Source: Cladobotryum mycophilum (taxonomy: Eukaryota > Ascomycota > Sordariomycetes > Hypocreales > Hypocreaceae). From it: a stretch of DNA of 64,000 bases. A model generated the notes under the pieces. It had not been told where the DNA came from. It made no database searches and saw only the letters and a list, made by a program, of their open reading frames with translations. The stretch covers positions 4,650,001 to 4,714,000 of the forward strand of contig CM071591.1 in the NCBI GenBank assembly GCA_036429605.1, given 5' to 3'. Of this stretch, positions 1-10,545 are shown one piece after another; position 1 is the first letter of the stretch, and each line of letters starts with the position of its first letter. The position numbers were made by a program, and so were the translations under genes.

Positions 1-511
1 ATGCCGGCCAGGCACGAGCAAATGTTAGCTCATCACCTTCCTCGCTTCCACTCAGTCAACGACTACGTGGACCTGGTAACGTACAGGTGCTGCAAGTGAG
101 TGATCCGCATACTCACCATGCGCCAAGGCCTAACGAGTAGTGCTAGGATGAGGATTATGATGGTCGTGATGAGTGCCATACTCGACTTTCGAAAAAAAGT
201 CAGTGCCTCTACGATTTGACTATTACCCCTTTTCTGCTGAGGAAGTGGATGAGATGGAAATCAGAGAGCGACGGGGACGGGAAAGTGGGACGTTCTTTTA
301 CTGCAGGAAGTGTTCGGTACTTTATTGCCGCCTTGAGTATGCATTAAGGCATGCAGTGGAGCACTGCCACCAGGGAGAGGGGGATACTCTTGAATACCTG
401 ATGGCCAAGAAGGTTGGAACTTGGTATCGCGACGAGAATCCATGTGAGGAAAGAAGTCGGCGTTTTGGGACATCGATCAATCGTCGGTGCCCAGGATCTT
501 TTTTGTGTTAA
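1..511 (+). CDS. 3' end of a C2H2-finger-like hypothetical protein (5' truncated by window edge)
   Basis: The frame opening at base 3 reads to a GTGAGT donor (exon end 95). An intron 96-146 contains CTAAC and ends in TAG, and the frame continues at 147 with an acidic stretch (DEDYDGRDECH). A run of seven A (192-198) breaks the frame. One more A would join it to the frame that ends at 511, which holds FYCRKCSVLYC followed by HAVEHCH, a CxxC..HxxxH arrangement like a C2H2 zinc finger. The gene starts left of the window. I do not recognise the family; a nucleic-acid-binding role is only suggested by the finger. The exon phases agree across the intron, which supports the splice. The alternative is a decaying gene, because the flank at 1.6 kb carries a degenerate similar piece. 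Confidence 0.5.
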
Positions 512-1448
512 CGAATTAACGACAGAACGGGAAAAGGATATTGATGTTATGGATTCTTGGGGAGTATCTATGGATGGCTAATTTGGACACTGAGGGTATA
601 TCTGCTGGGTTGGAGGTTAATTATGGGCTGTCCTTTCTTTTTTCCTTTCTCTTTTTTCCTTTCTCTTTTTTCCTTTCCCTCTTCTTCTCACCTTTCTACC
701 TTTATCAGGGATTGCCAAACATTGGATGGCGGCAATATTCTGTTGTTGTATTTATATATTTATCTTTCCTTGGATGTCAATGGGAGGCGTTTTTTATTAT
801 GCCTAGTATTTGTGCTTGAGAGACTGGTGATGTGCTCCATCGTGGCAAGTGACTCCATGGCGCGACTGCTGTATCGCCATTGCATTCTATACAAGAGTGA
901 AGATGATCATTGGTATTTTGAAAGGACAGATTATAGTAACTGCTTTATGGAGACTGTTGGTAATATTACTGATTGGCAGCGATGTTGTGTGCTGCTAACC
1001 CTTCCGCGTGGCGACGGAGAGCAACACCACCACAGTAGTATATAAACATGGGTTCTCAAAGAACGAGTGTATCGCTGCCACTAGAGCGAGTATAGTCCTC
1101 CGTATCGTGATTTGTATATGAGAGAGAACAGCGGAAGTGCTCCGTGGATGGGTTTATCGAGGCTGGCTACTGGGCGAAGATGTGTATATATAGGCCACTT
1201 CTTGTCATCTCTTAGAGTCTCGATGATATTTTTGATCCCTATAGCATTCAGTCCCTATAGTTACAGCGCATCCTACAGTTCGCTGTGCCAAGTATTTCTG
1301 ATCACCTGCTCATTCGTCCCCGCCATGGTTGAGGAGTTTCACACTTTGCTCGCCCGCCTTCACGTCGCGGCGCTGCGATCCGAGTACGTACACCAAGAAG
1401 TAGACTTGGGCTTCTTTCCCACATCTCCCATAATGCCGTCGCGCACTG
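512..1448. other. intergenic, no supported gene
   Basis: Contains a T/C-rich tract (about 627-700). Several open frames run through it, but their composition is low-complexity or shows no protein-like character. No gene supported. Confidence 0.5.
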
Positions 1449-1679
1449 TTGCTTACGTTTTCTGCATTGGTTTCTAGGGCGATGGCAGCTAGAATTCCGC
1501 GGCCGAGCCCTCGTGTCGTGAGGTTCCAACGAAGCAAGGTCGCGCCCTATGCAAACACAACTGCGACATCAACATTGGCTAGGAAAAATCGTACACCTCT
1601 TCGATTTGAGCCCAAGAATTTTTACATTTGAAGAGATGGTTGAATGGAAAATTCACGAGATGAAGGTTACGGAACAGTA
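1449..1679 (+). pseudogene. possible degenerate fragment related to the first gene
   Basis: The frame contains PLRFEPKNF and, after a one-base shift at the T5 run near 1617, EEMVEWKIHEMK before a TAG. This resembles PLRFDYYPFSAEEVDEMEI of the gene ending at 511 (bases about 205-270). The similarity covers only about 25 residues with an indel, so common origin is tentative. No start codon, splice sites or full domain are visible. It could be chance; an alignment of 170-300 against 1560-1680 would decide. Confidence 0.25.
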
Positions 1680-1830
1680 GACGGAGTTGATGGCGCTTTG
1701 GGCGTATTCTTTATTTGCATTTACCTATCAAAGGTTGCTTTATACAAGGGTTGGGTTTAGTTATTAAGACCTCATCCTCTATCAATTAAAGGTCATTAAA
1801 AGCTCTTGCTTCTTCCGTTATGCTTTGCGA

Positions 1831-2773
1831 TTATCGGCCCATCCATCCACCATCAACAACCAGGACGTGACCGCTGACATAGCCGCTCGACTTGCTAGCC
1901 AGGTAGACAGTGGTTCCCTTGAAGTCCTCGGGGGATCCCCATCGTCCTGCCGGGATTCTGGCGCTGATGCTCGCCAATCGCTCGGGATTGTTCAGGAGAG
2001 CGGTGTTCATGTCCGTCTCGATGTATCCAGGGGCGATGGCATTGACGGTGATGCCCTTGGCAGTCCACTCGTTGGCGAAGCTCTTGGTCAGCTGGCCGAC
2101 GGCACCCTTGGAGGCGGCGTATGCTGGGACGGTGAGGCCTCCCTGGAAAGTGAGCAGGGAGGCGAAGTTGATGACACTTCCGCGACGACCAGTGACGGGA
2201 GAAGGCTCTAGGGCGAGCATGTGACGACCGACGTCACGGCAAAGGGTGAAGACGGCGTTGAGGTTGACTTGGATGACCTATGAAAAAGGTTGTGTAAGGG
2301 GGTTGTTGCTTTGAGTTTGAAGATAGGGGGAGGGGCAGTACCTCATTGAAGTCGTTGTCAGGGAAATCTTCGCATGGGTGACGTCTCTGGATACCGGCAC
2401 AGTTGACAAGAATGCGAATCTCATGACCATCGGCAAGAATCTTGGGGGTCAGAGCAGCGACTTGCTCTTGGACGGCTATATCAGCCGTGTAGATCCATGC
2501 CTTGCGGCCAAGCTTCTCGATGGCTTCCTTGGTATCCGTAACGGTAGTGTCACGCTGTCCAACGTACCAAGTTGTTTTTAAATTAGCGACTGATAACCAC
2601 GAGTACGTATGAGATGAAAATGAATATAAAAATGATGAATCTTTTTTTACCTGGACGAGGATAATGTCAGCGCCGGCTTCGGCGAGGCCAATGGCGACAG
2701 CTTGACCAATGCCTCGAGTGGCGCCGGTGATGAGGGCTTTGTGGCCTTCGAGGGAGAAGAGGGATGAGGCCAT
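1831..2773 (-). CDS. short-chain dehydrogenase, KduD-like (2-dehydro-3-deoxy-gluconate 5-dehydrogenase type)
   Basis: Exons 2773-2651, 2554-2342 and 2277-1831 give 260 aa; introns are 2555-2650 and 2278-2341. Classical SDR: TGATRGIG near residues 17-24 (NAD(P) binding), NCAG at 92-95, catalytic Ser152, Tyr165 and Lys169 (YAASK), and a C-terminal VVDGGW. The piece after NCAG, GIQRRHP, is typical of the KduD subfamily, which interconverts keto-deoxy sugar acids. The ATG giving MASSLFSLEG was chosen because it places the Rossmann motif at the usual distance; an upstream in-frame ATG (2851) would add 26 hydrophobic residues. Cytosolic, soluble. It is divergent from the polyol dehydrogenase at 3691, so shared control is likely. 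The substrate in fungi is not certain; related SDRs act on polyols or other sugar acids. Confidence 0.85.
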
Positions 2774-3690
2774 GGTTGAATCTTGAGTGGCGGAAAAATT
2801 AGATGCGAACAAGATTGAAGAAGAGAAGTTGAAAAACAAGAAAATTTCCAACTGAAGAGATTTAAAGTAGGTTGGTGAGAATTTGTAAAGATGGGATGAA
2901 ATTCAATATATGCAATGGATGGAGGGAGAGCTGTCGCTGCAAGGCAAGGCAAGGTGGGATGGGGATGGAGGGGCAAGCTGCAGCGGTTACGTTGTAGGCA
3001 GTCTAGCCGTTAGTGGGTGGATTACAGCGGCTACAGTGGATAAACGTTCTCTATAGCATTTTTTTCTTATCGTTATCAATCACCCCGCCATGCAGAAACC
3101 TCCCAATTTCTCCCAACGCATTCTCCATATTAATACTCTTCGACCTTTAGTTTCCGCTCACTTTTTTGAAAAAAAACGCTTAACTTTTGCACCAATCAGA
3201 TGCCACAATTATGCTTCCCGCTGCAAGAAAAAACCAGTAAAAAAAGAATTCTCCACAATCTGCATCTTGGCGATGAAATGTTACCTTGAATAGCTTAGCG
3301 TCCGTTTTGTTGGCTCTCACTTGTTTAGGTGCAACGATTTGGTGGGGGACGGGCAATGGTGGGGTTGTTTCCCAAAGAACAATAAACCTCCCTTCAGTAA
3401 AAAAGGTGCACCTTTTCAACCTTGACTCGTCAACCTTGCTTGACCTTCGATATCGGAGCTCCCTACTTTTTTTTATTCTTTTTGCATCACCGAGCTTCGT
3501 TTTTTTGATACCCAGAAGAGAACTGACTGTCTTGGATATATATTCATTGACTTGCTTCTAGTATTACGCTGCCTCTCTATCTAGCAGCTTCACCTTGCTG
3601 CCCCTCATAGCTCACTTGCTGTAACTTGAGAGCTTCACTCTACCTTCATAAGCAAACACACAACAGTATATTGCTTTGCTCTTGCTAATC
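2774..3690. promoter_or_regulatory. divergent promoter region of the SDR and polyol dehydrogenase genes
   Basis: 917 bp separate the two start codons. Two GTGGGG hexamers (3342-3347 and 3359-3364) fit the SYGGRG consensus of the carbon catabolite repressor CreA/Cre1 and lie 17 bp apart. Paired sites are the functional form known in fungi. CT-rich sequence precedes the + strand start (3560-3640), as is common in fungal promoters. Binding is inferred from sequence only. Confidence 0.35.
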
Positions 3691-5046
3691 ATGTCCGTCG
3701 ACAAAGTCAAGGCTTCCGTCCTGCACGGCCAGCGAGATCTTCGCCTGGTAAGTCCATATCCTCCCCATCAAAAAGAAACCAACAAAAAAAAACTCTGCCT
3801 CTCTTTCAGCTTTGAAAGCTTACAACTATATACACTACTACAGGAGGACCGTGAGCTCTCATCCCCAGCTGCCGACGAGGTCCAGGTCGCTGTCCAGTCC
3901 ACCGGTCTCTGTGGCTCTGACCTTCACTACTTTGGCCACTTCCGCAATGGCGACATCCTCGTCCGCGAGCCTCTCACCCTTGGCCACGAGTCCAGTGGCA
4001 CTGTTGTCTCTGTCGGTTCTGCCGTCACCGATCTCAAGCCAGGTGACCGTGTGGCTCTCGAGGTGGGCATCTCCTGTGAGGAGTGTGACTACTGCAAGGC
4101 TGGACGGTACAACATCTGCCGTGGCATGAAGTTCAGAAGCTCTGCCAAGGCATTCCCCCATTTCCAGGGTACTCTGCAGGAGAGAATCAACCACCCTGCC
4201 AGGTGGTGTCACAAGTATGTCACCACCTCACGTCGAGCCAAGCTTATTACCCTATTACAAGAACTGACCATGCTTCAAGGCTTCCATCGGGTATTTCCAA
4301 CGACCTCGGTGCCATCATCGAGCCCCTCTCCGTAGCTATGCATGCCAACCGCCGTGCCAACCTCCCCTCCGACTCTACCATTCTCGTTCTCGGTGCCGGC
4401 GCCGTGGGTCTCCTCGCCGCAGCTGTCAGCAAAGCCTCAGGTTCCCCCGCCGTCGTCATTGCCGACATCCAAAAGGACCGTGTTGACTTTGCCGTCGCCA
4501 ATGGCTTCGCCGACGCGGGCTTCGTGGTGCCCCTTGCCCGACCCGAGACCATTGAGGACAAGCTCAAGTATGCGCAGGAGGTTGCCGACCTGGCCAAGAA
4601 AACGGAGGTCAATGGCCAAGCCGTTGGCGAAGTTTCGGCCGTATATGAGTGCACAGGCGTCGAGTCTTGCATGCAGAGTGCCATCTATGTGAGTTTGCCC
4701 ATCTTCAACGGCTTACGAAAACCATCAAATACTAATTAAATTATAGGCCACCAAACCAGGCGGCAAGATTATGATTATCGGAATGGGTACTCCCATTCTT
4801 ACCCTTCCCATGTCCGCTGCAGCTCTGCGAGAAGTTGACCTCATTGGCGTCTTTAGATACGCAAACACGTATCCCGCTGCCATTGAGATGCTGTCTAACC
4901 GTCCGGCTGGTCTGCCTGATCTGGAGAAGCTCGTGACTCATCACTTCAAGGGCATGGATGGTATTCAGGATGCCTTTACTATGGCTGGCAAGGTCAAGGA
5001 CGAGAGTGGAAATCTGGTGATTAAGGTTGTCGTCGATATGGCATAG
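3691..5046 (+). CDS. zinc-dependent polyol dehydrogenase (xylitol/sorbitol/L-arabinitol dehydrogenase family)
   Basis: Four exons (3691-3747, 3844-4214, 4280-4688, 4747-5046) give 378 aa. Medium-chain dehydrogenase. Catalytic zinc ligands are Cys42 (GLCGSDLHY), His67 and Glu68 (LGHESSG). The structural-zinc cysteines 97, 100, 103 and 111 (CEECDYCKAGRYNIC) are all present. A Rossmann GAGAVG lies near residue 185. The family oxidises sugar alcohols to ketoses with NAD+ (xylitol to D-xylulose, sorbitol to fructose, L-arabinitol to L-xylulose); which substrate cannot be told here. All four junctions keep phase, and the second restores KLPSGI, which is conserved in the family. Cytosolic. Neighbours are an SDR and an aldo/keto reductase, consistent with a small carbon-catabolism group. 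Confidence 0.9.
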
Positions 5047-5244
5047 GGAGAGGGGTTGTGGGGTAATGGAACGGTAATAGAGAGATGGTAATGTAGAAAA
5101 GCCAATTGCATTCAGGATAATGCAAACGAGATAATGCATAGGTACAGGTAATAAAGAGGATCATGGGTCATGACGGCATTCTATTCATCTATCTGCGTGA
5201 CTTTGTTTTACTTTACTTGACTATCTGACTAGCATTTTACATGT

Positions 5245-6694
5245 CTAAGACTTGTCGGGGAAGCCAAAGTCAATGTCAAAGGGCGGGTAGATGTAGCGCT
5301 TGAGCTCACCCTTTTGAGTGAGATCGTCGGAGTAGTCATTGAGGAGCTTCAGATCCTCGTCGTCCAGCTTGACAATGTAGTGGTTAGACTTGATGCGAGA
5401 GGGGGTGACAGACTTGGGGAGCACGGTGCTGCCACGGGCAACTAAAATGATGACCTGTTAACAAAAAAAAATGCGAAAGACAATCACAAATTGGTTTCTA
5501 TGCTTACCGTGGTAGCTCAGCAAGACAGTTGCGGGAGAGATGCCCCTCCTCTCGGCAATCTTGACGACGGGCTCGGCGGTGAAGAGAGGACTGCCGGTGC
5601 TTCCCAGGGGGCTGTAGGCCATGATGTGGATGCCGTTCTCCTTGCAGAGATCGACAATCTCCTGCTGGGGGAGGCTGGGGTGGTTCTCGATCTGGTTGAC
5701 GGCGGGGATGACTGTGGCGTGAGGGAGGAGCTCTTCGAGGTATCGTTTGCTATACTGTGGGTTTTGAGTGTAATATTAGCTGGCCTGTTCTTTGGTATGG
5801 GTCGTGGTAATAATAGACGTACGTTGCTGACGCCAATGGCCTTGGTTTTGCTAGTCTTGAGGACGGCTTCCATCTGCTTCCAGGTCTCGACGTGGCTCCA
5901 GTCGTGGATAATGTCTCGAGATCCATCGGGGAGCTTGGGGAACTTGTCATCATTTCCTACAAGGGGTGAGTTAAGGGGGGTCGAAAAATAAAACATGAGC
6001 TTCATGAGGCAGATTTCGTACCATTGGGGTTCATGAGAAGAGGCCAGTGCTATGAGAAAATCATTAGTTGAAATGCCCCATTACTTGAAACAATCTGGGG
6101 CTGTAGGAGACCCCAAAAGAAGAAAGAAGGAAAGAAAAGAAAGAGAAAAAAAGGGATACCCACAACGAGAAGAAGATCAACATGATCAAGGCCCAGGCTC
6201 TTCAAGCTCTTGTCCAGGCACTCCTCGACACGGGTGTTGTAGGTGGTCCAGACCTTGGTCACGACGAAGATGTCGTCGCGCTTGACGGCGCCTTCGTCAA
6301 AGGCCTCCTTGATGCCCTGGCCGACCTCATCCTCGTTGCCGTAGCAGTAGGCGCCGTCGACGAGCTTGTAGCCGTTCTTGAGGGCGTAGGCGACTGCGTC
6401 CTTGACTTCGCCGGGCTTGGATTGCCAGGTTCCTAGAGGGATGAAAAATGTTTTAGTCTTTCTTTCTCGTCTTTCTTCTTTCTTCCCCTTCTCCTTCCTT
6501 CTCTTGTTCTTCTTCTTTCTTCTTCCTTCTTCTTCTTCTTCTTTCCATTACCCCGCCATGAAGCCATATTGTGTGAACTACCCCCCCCTTCCTTCCTTCC
6601 AAGCTATGCAAGGAAATAAAAATAATAAGAACATACCGAGACCAACGGCGGGAATGTCAGCGCCAGTGTTGAGCTTGAAGGAAGTAGCAGCCAT
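5245..6694 (-). CDS. aldo/keto reductase, GLD1/GCY1-like (glycerol / L-glyceraldehyde reductase type)
   Basis: Six exons (6694-6637, 6432-6164, 6049-6022, 5956-5823, 5754-5508, 5441-5245) give 310 aa; one exon is only 28 nt. The AKR tetrad is complete: Asp45, Tyr50 (DGAYCYGNE), Lys79 (VTKVW) and His110 (VHWP). The C-terminal half carries IGVSNYS and IPKSV-like PKSV, which contact the nicotinamide and the 2'-phosphate. The family reduces aldehydes such as glyceraldehyde with NADPH; fungal members act in glycerol formation and in the last step of D-galacturonate catabolism. It converges on the polyol dehydrogenase, with 198 bp between the stops. The first intron (6433-6636) is long and pyrimidine-rich on the + strand. 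The exact substrate is an inference. Confidence 0.88.
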
Positions 6695-7985
6695 TTTGAA
6701 GCTCAATCAAGGTCTGTGTGTGTGTGTGTTGGGAGAAAAGTAAGAAAGGGAGAGGAAGAGAAAGAAGTGACGATGTATGTTTTTTTTCGTTTGTTTGTTT
6801 GAAAAGAAAAAAAAGCTGGAGGAGGGATCAAAATTTATAAAGCCCATCAAGGTTATTGTTACGGAGAATTTCCCATCTTACTACTGCCTGCTACTACTGC
6901 TGGCAAACTGCTGGCAAACTGCTCCTGCTGCCACTGCTACCTTGGGCTTATCTTGATAGGACTACGGAGTGCTGCTACAGGTCTCTCTCTTTCTCTCTCT
7001 CTCTGGCTGGCTCTACCTACTGCTTCCTTCCTTCCTACTTACCTTAGCTTGATAGACCGGCCTTTATTCTTACTTCCTTCCCCCTCTTATTTCCTTCAAC
7101 CCCGAGATCGCTAGCCGGCATCAACCTTTTAACCTACCATAGTTTTCAACGAGCGGGCACTAACACAATACATGTAAAAAATGGGCAAAAAAGGCTCATG
7201 AATCAAATCCCCCCAAACAAATAGTCTCTCCTGATTCGTTCTTTCTGTCTAACGTTACGTGGGGGTGGGGTAATAAGTCAAGTCCGGCCTAAATTCTAGC
7301 CACGGAGAAATCAGACCGAGAAAAAAAAGATGGAGTTTTACGGGGAATTCTTGGAATTATTTTTTGGAGGGGTAGTAACATACATACGGACGTATGGAGA
7401 TGCAAATCCGTCCCCGTCTGTTCATCGAATCCCGTGCGTTGGGGTAGGACTAATGTCCTGTATATGGATGTATGTATGTATGTATGTAGCAACTAGCAAG
7501 GGACAAGGGGACAAGGCGTTCATCATGCCATGCCCTGCCGCCATGACATGCTTTATAGGCAAGTAAGCATCCTTGCTGCATCTTCCTCATCGTACTCCCT
7601 TTGTGTGCCGAGGAACTGGAGACTTTGCTGGGGACCTTACATGTTGCTAAAAATAAGAATAATAAGAATAATCAAAGCTCTTGATTCACAGTAGTGAGTA
7701 AACAAGCAAGCAAGCAAGCAAGCACTCATCCCGTTGATGGCGATAATGCTGATGATGCAGTTTCCCACCTCTAAAGGTCTACAACGTTACCCACGGTCCC
7801 TTTTTATAAGAAAACAAACAAGCCATCATAACTCAAAGAATAAAAACAAAGAAATAGTCCATCAGAAAAATTGTACAGTTCAAGAAGAATGCTTGTTTCC
7901 ACCAAGTGCCCATTATCACGCGGAGAGAGCCCGTACCCATTGTATGTATGCCCGCGTCGTCTATAAAACAAACAGACAAACAACT
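6695..7985. other. intergenic, reductase promoter and SED5 3' flank
   Basis: Holds the promoter of the aldo/keto reductase, simple repeats (CTCT near 6985, CAAG tandem at 7703-7722, GTAT tandem at 7468-7485) and no convincing coding sequence. A TACGGAGT octamer is at about 6961. Confidence 0.6.
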
Positions 7986-9092
7986 CTAACCAGAGACCAA
8001 AACCCAGAGCCTGTTGAGCATCGTGTTAGTTAATTTACCCCATTCCAAGTTGACAACGCCAAGAAAGACCCCAAGACTTACAAGAAGAAAATCATCAAAA
8101 CGCCAAACATCTTGGCTATCAGCCACCTGTTACTCGATACTCGTGACCAGTACTTGAGTAACTCTCGCTGAGCACCCTCGACGTTATCCACAATGTCTTC
8201 CGTATTGGCGTCAATTCGTTCAATCATTTCGCTCTGCTCTGCGACCATGGTGGCGAGCTGGCCAAAGATGCCACCAAGCTCGTTGATGGTCCTCTCAATC
8301 GCCTCAATCGCCTCTCCTCGCTGCTGAATGTAGGTGTTGGCCGGTTGAGCCTCTTCCATCATCAGCAGCTGCTGGTCGCCCAAGGGAGCAGGATTAAGCG
8401 AAAGCGTGTCGTTTGCTGGCGCCGGAGATGCTCTGTTGGGTGTGCCGTACAGTGGTGAAGCTGACTGCGCCATCGAAGGCTGCGCATGCTGCGAAACTGA
8501 AGAAATGAAATTCTCTGTTCGTGATCTCGACGCTTGAATATTCTTTGTCCGCGTCTCAAGAACATCTTTAAAGTTGACAGATACGTCCGTCAGCTTGCCT
8601 TGTAGGAGATAGACGACGTTCTTGTTGTGCTCGCCCTCCTGGTCCGCCTTGGGGTGCTGCTGCTTGGATAACGACTGTAGAGCGCCAATCTGCTGATTCA
8701 AAGCTGAAAGGTCCTGCTTGATGACGAACGTGAGCTCGTTGATTTCCACGGGCCGGTCGTCGAAAAGAGTACGGCGCTTGGCGACTGCTCAGATATTAGT
8801 ACATTATATATATCCTCCTACTCTAACAATCCACCAATCAAGGGGGCAACCCACGCTGTGCCAGCTTCTCCAGTTTTCCCATGGTAGCAGTAATCCCTCG
8901 TCCAATCTCGGCCGCCTTCCTGGCAAAGTCTGACCTCCTAGGTCGACCATCCCCATCCGCGGCCGACTTTTGCGCATCGCTTAGGAGCGATCTCTTCTGG
9001 GCGCTGGGTTTGTTTGCATTCTGGCGACGCTGAGCCTGAGCGAGGACCGACCTGAACTCGGCGGTTCGGTCCTGGATCGATGAGACAGCCAT
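7986..9092 (-). CDS. SED5: t-SNARE syntaxin 5 / Sed5
   Basis: Three exons (9092-8855, 8784-8082, 8010-7986) give 321 aa. It starts MAVSSIQDRT, the Sed5 N-terminus that binds the SM protein Sly1. A Habc-like helical region follows, then the SNARE motif (about 225-285) with the central Gln in TMVAEQSEMIERID, and a C-terminal membrane anchor beginning KMFGVLMIFFL. The last exon is only 25 nt and supplies the end of the anchor, LLWVLVSG. Without it the protein would stop inside the transmembrane helix at a false in-frame TAA within the 71-bp intron. Sed5 drives ER-to-Golgi and intra-Golgi fusion. An upstream in-frame ATG (9152) is rejected because it displaces the conserved N-terminal peptide. 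Confidence 0.95.
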
Positions 9093-10047
9093 AGTGATTG
9101 ATGGTGTTGTGGTGGTGACGAAACTGCGACCAGCGCGGCTACGAGAAATCAAATTGGCAGGGGTACCAAGTACCTCAGAGAGAGATCTTGTTGGTGAAGT
9201 ATGAATATCAGCCGCTTGGCTTCAGGGGGAGGGGCGAAGTAATCGAAGATGGTAATTGTGCGCTCGTCGCGAAACCCTCGGATAATTATCGAATCGCTTA
9301 AGAGGGGGGTCGAACGAGAAACGTGGTGTTGCGTTGAAGTATTAATTAAATATCACTAAGTAGTAAGCCGACGAGAATAAAGGACAATAGCCAGTTTCCG
9401 AGAACGAGAGAGAGAGAGGGACAGAGTGCGCGTGAAAGGACAAGAGATAAGGAGTGATGTTTGATGCGATGCGACGTGGAAATGATGGACATGGAGAATC
9501 CACGTATCTGGAATTGCCACAACGTGGTTCATTTGTGCCATTTAGTGGCTGGTGCGCCCAGCAGATTGCGCAATTAGCCTGTGATATTCTGCAGCCACAA
9601 CTGCACAGCCACATCTATCTTTACTCTGTTCTGCATTTTTGAATTCAACAACGTACTCCGTACAAGTAAGTGAGTGCATGGATGGATGCCTCAAACCCAA
9701 ACTATACCACAAAACTCAAACGTGTCAATTAATGATATTTACAAATGCGAAAGGTAAAAAGTTGTAGTAACAAAAAATAAAAATAAAAATAAAAAAATCG
9801 ATAATGCCCTCTAGTCGGCCTGTACTAGGTTAACATCCAGCAGTGAAGTAAATTAATATGGACAAATAGACATCTTCCCCTTTACATGTAATCATACAAG
9901 TCGCACACAAAGAAACTCTGCAGGTTGCAAAACATGCCTTCTATATCTGTAGATATTATGCCATCTACCAAGAGAGAAAAGAAACGGACAAGAATCTCGC
10001 CTGTCGACGTGGCAGCTAGCCCTCTCCCAGACCTTGCTAGGCTTTTT
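9093..10047. other. intergenic, SED5 promoter
   Basis: AT-rich flank with GAGA repeats (about 9402-9420) and an ACTCCGTA octamer near 9654. No coding frame with protein-like character was found. Confidence 0.6.
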
Positions 10048-10434
10048 CTATACATGCAGTGCCATAGACGTTTCCCAATGCTCCCATTTGTACGCCCGCT
10101 CTTTTAAAAGATAGGTCCAAGAATAATAAAAAACAAACAAGACATACTAAAAAAGCAATAACGGAGCAGGAGAGAAGAGGAGGAGAAAAGAAAGAAAGAA
10201 AGAAAGTAAAAATACTCCCGCGATGCTGGTTGGCCGTGTTTGCCCATTCTTCAATACCCTTATCCATCATTTCAAAAATCCCAAAAACGCCATCATACAG
10301 ACCGTGTCCTTGTAGCCATTGAATCGTTTCGTCAAGCCGTGGTAAATGCCAAGATTGAAGCGTCGTCCCACCCCTCACGGTATGGTAAGGATGCTCGTCG
10401 GTGATCAAGACCGACTCCGGTCCGTCCCAGAAAA
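10048..10434 (-). CDS. spliced C-terminal coding fragment, 5' part not found
   Basis: An acceptor TTAG at 10435-10436 opens a frame (10434-10216) reading FWDGPESVLITDEHP..., rich in Trp, His and Asp and without stops. A GTATTT donor, a 115-bp pyrimidine-rich intron (10101-10215) and an AAAAG acceptor join it in phase to 10100-10048, ending RAYKWEHWETSMALHV. Total is about 90 residues. No in-frame ATG precedes it except near the MMDKG segment. The region upstream is the SEC2 stop (10546) with only 110 bp between. It may be an alternative or longer 3' end of the SEC2 transcript, a gene whose first exon I missed, or a remnant. The family is not recognised. Confidence 0.45.
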
Positions 10435-10545
10435 CTAATATACACAATATACATTATAACCGCAAAACGAGGCGGTATAAAGACCAAGGAAACAGGTAAA
10501 ATCGAATGAATGTAAAAGAACTCTGCCTTGAGAGCGCGCCAATCA

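Noticed and set aside
541..1045. Overlapping + strand frames through a T/C tract
   Set aside because: Product is Phe/Leu/Ser repeats from the pyrimidine tract; no start context or splice support.
2774..2851. Longer N-terminus of the SDR
   Set aside because: Adds a hydrophobic stretch ahead of the Rossmann fold not seen in this family.
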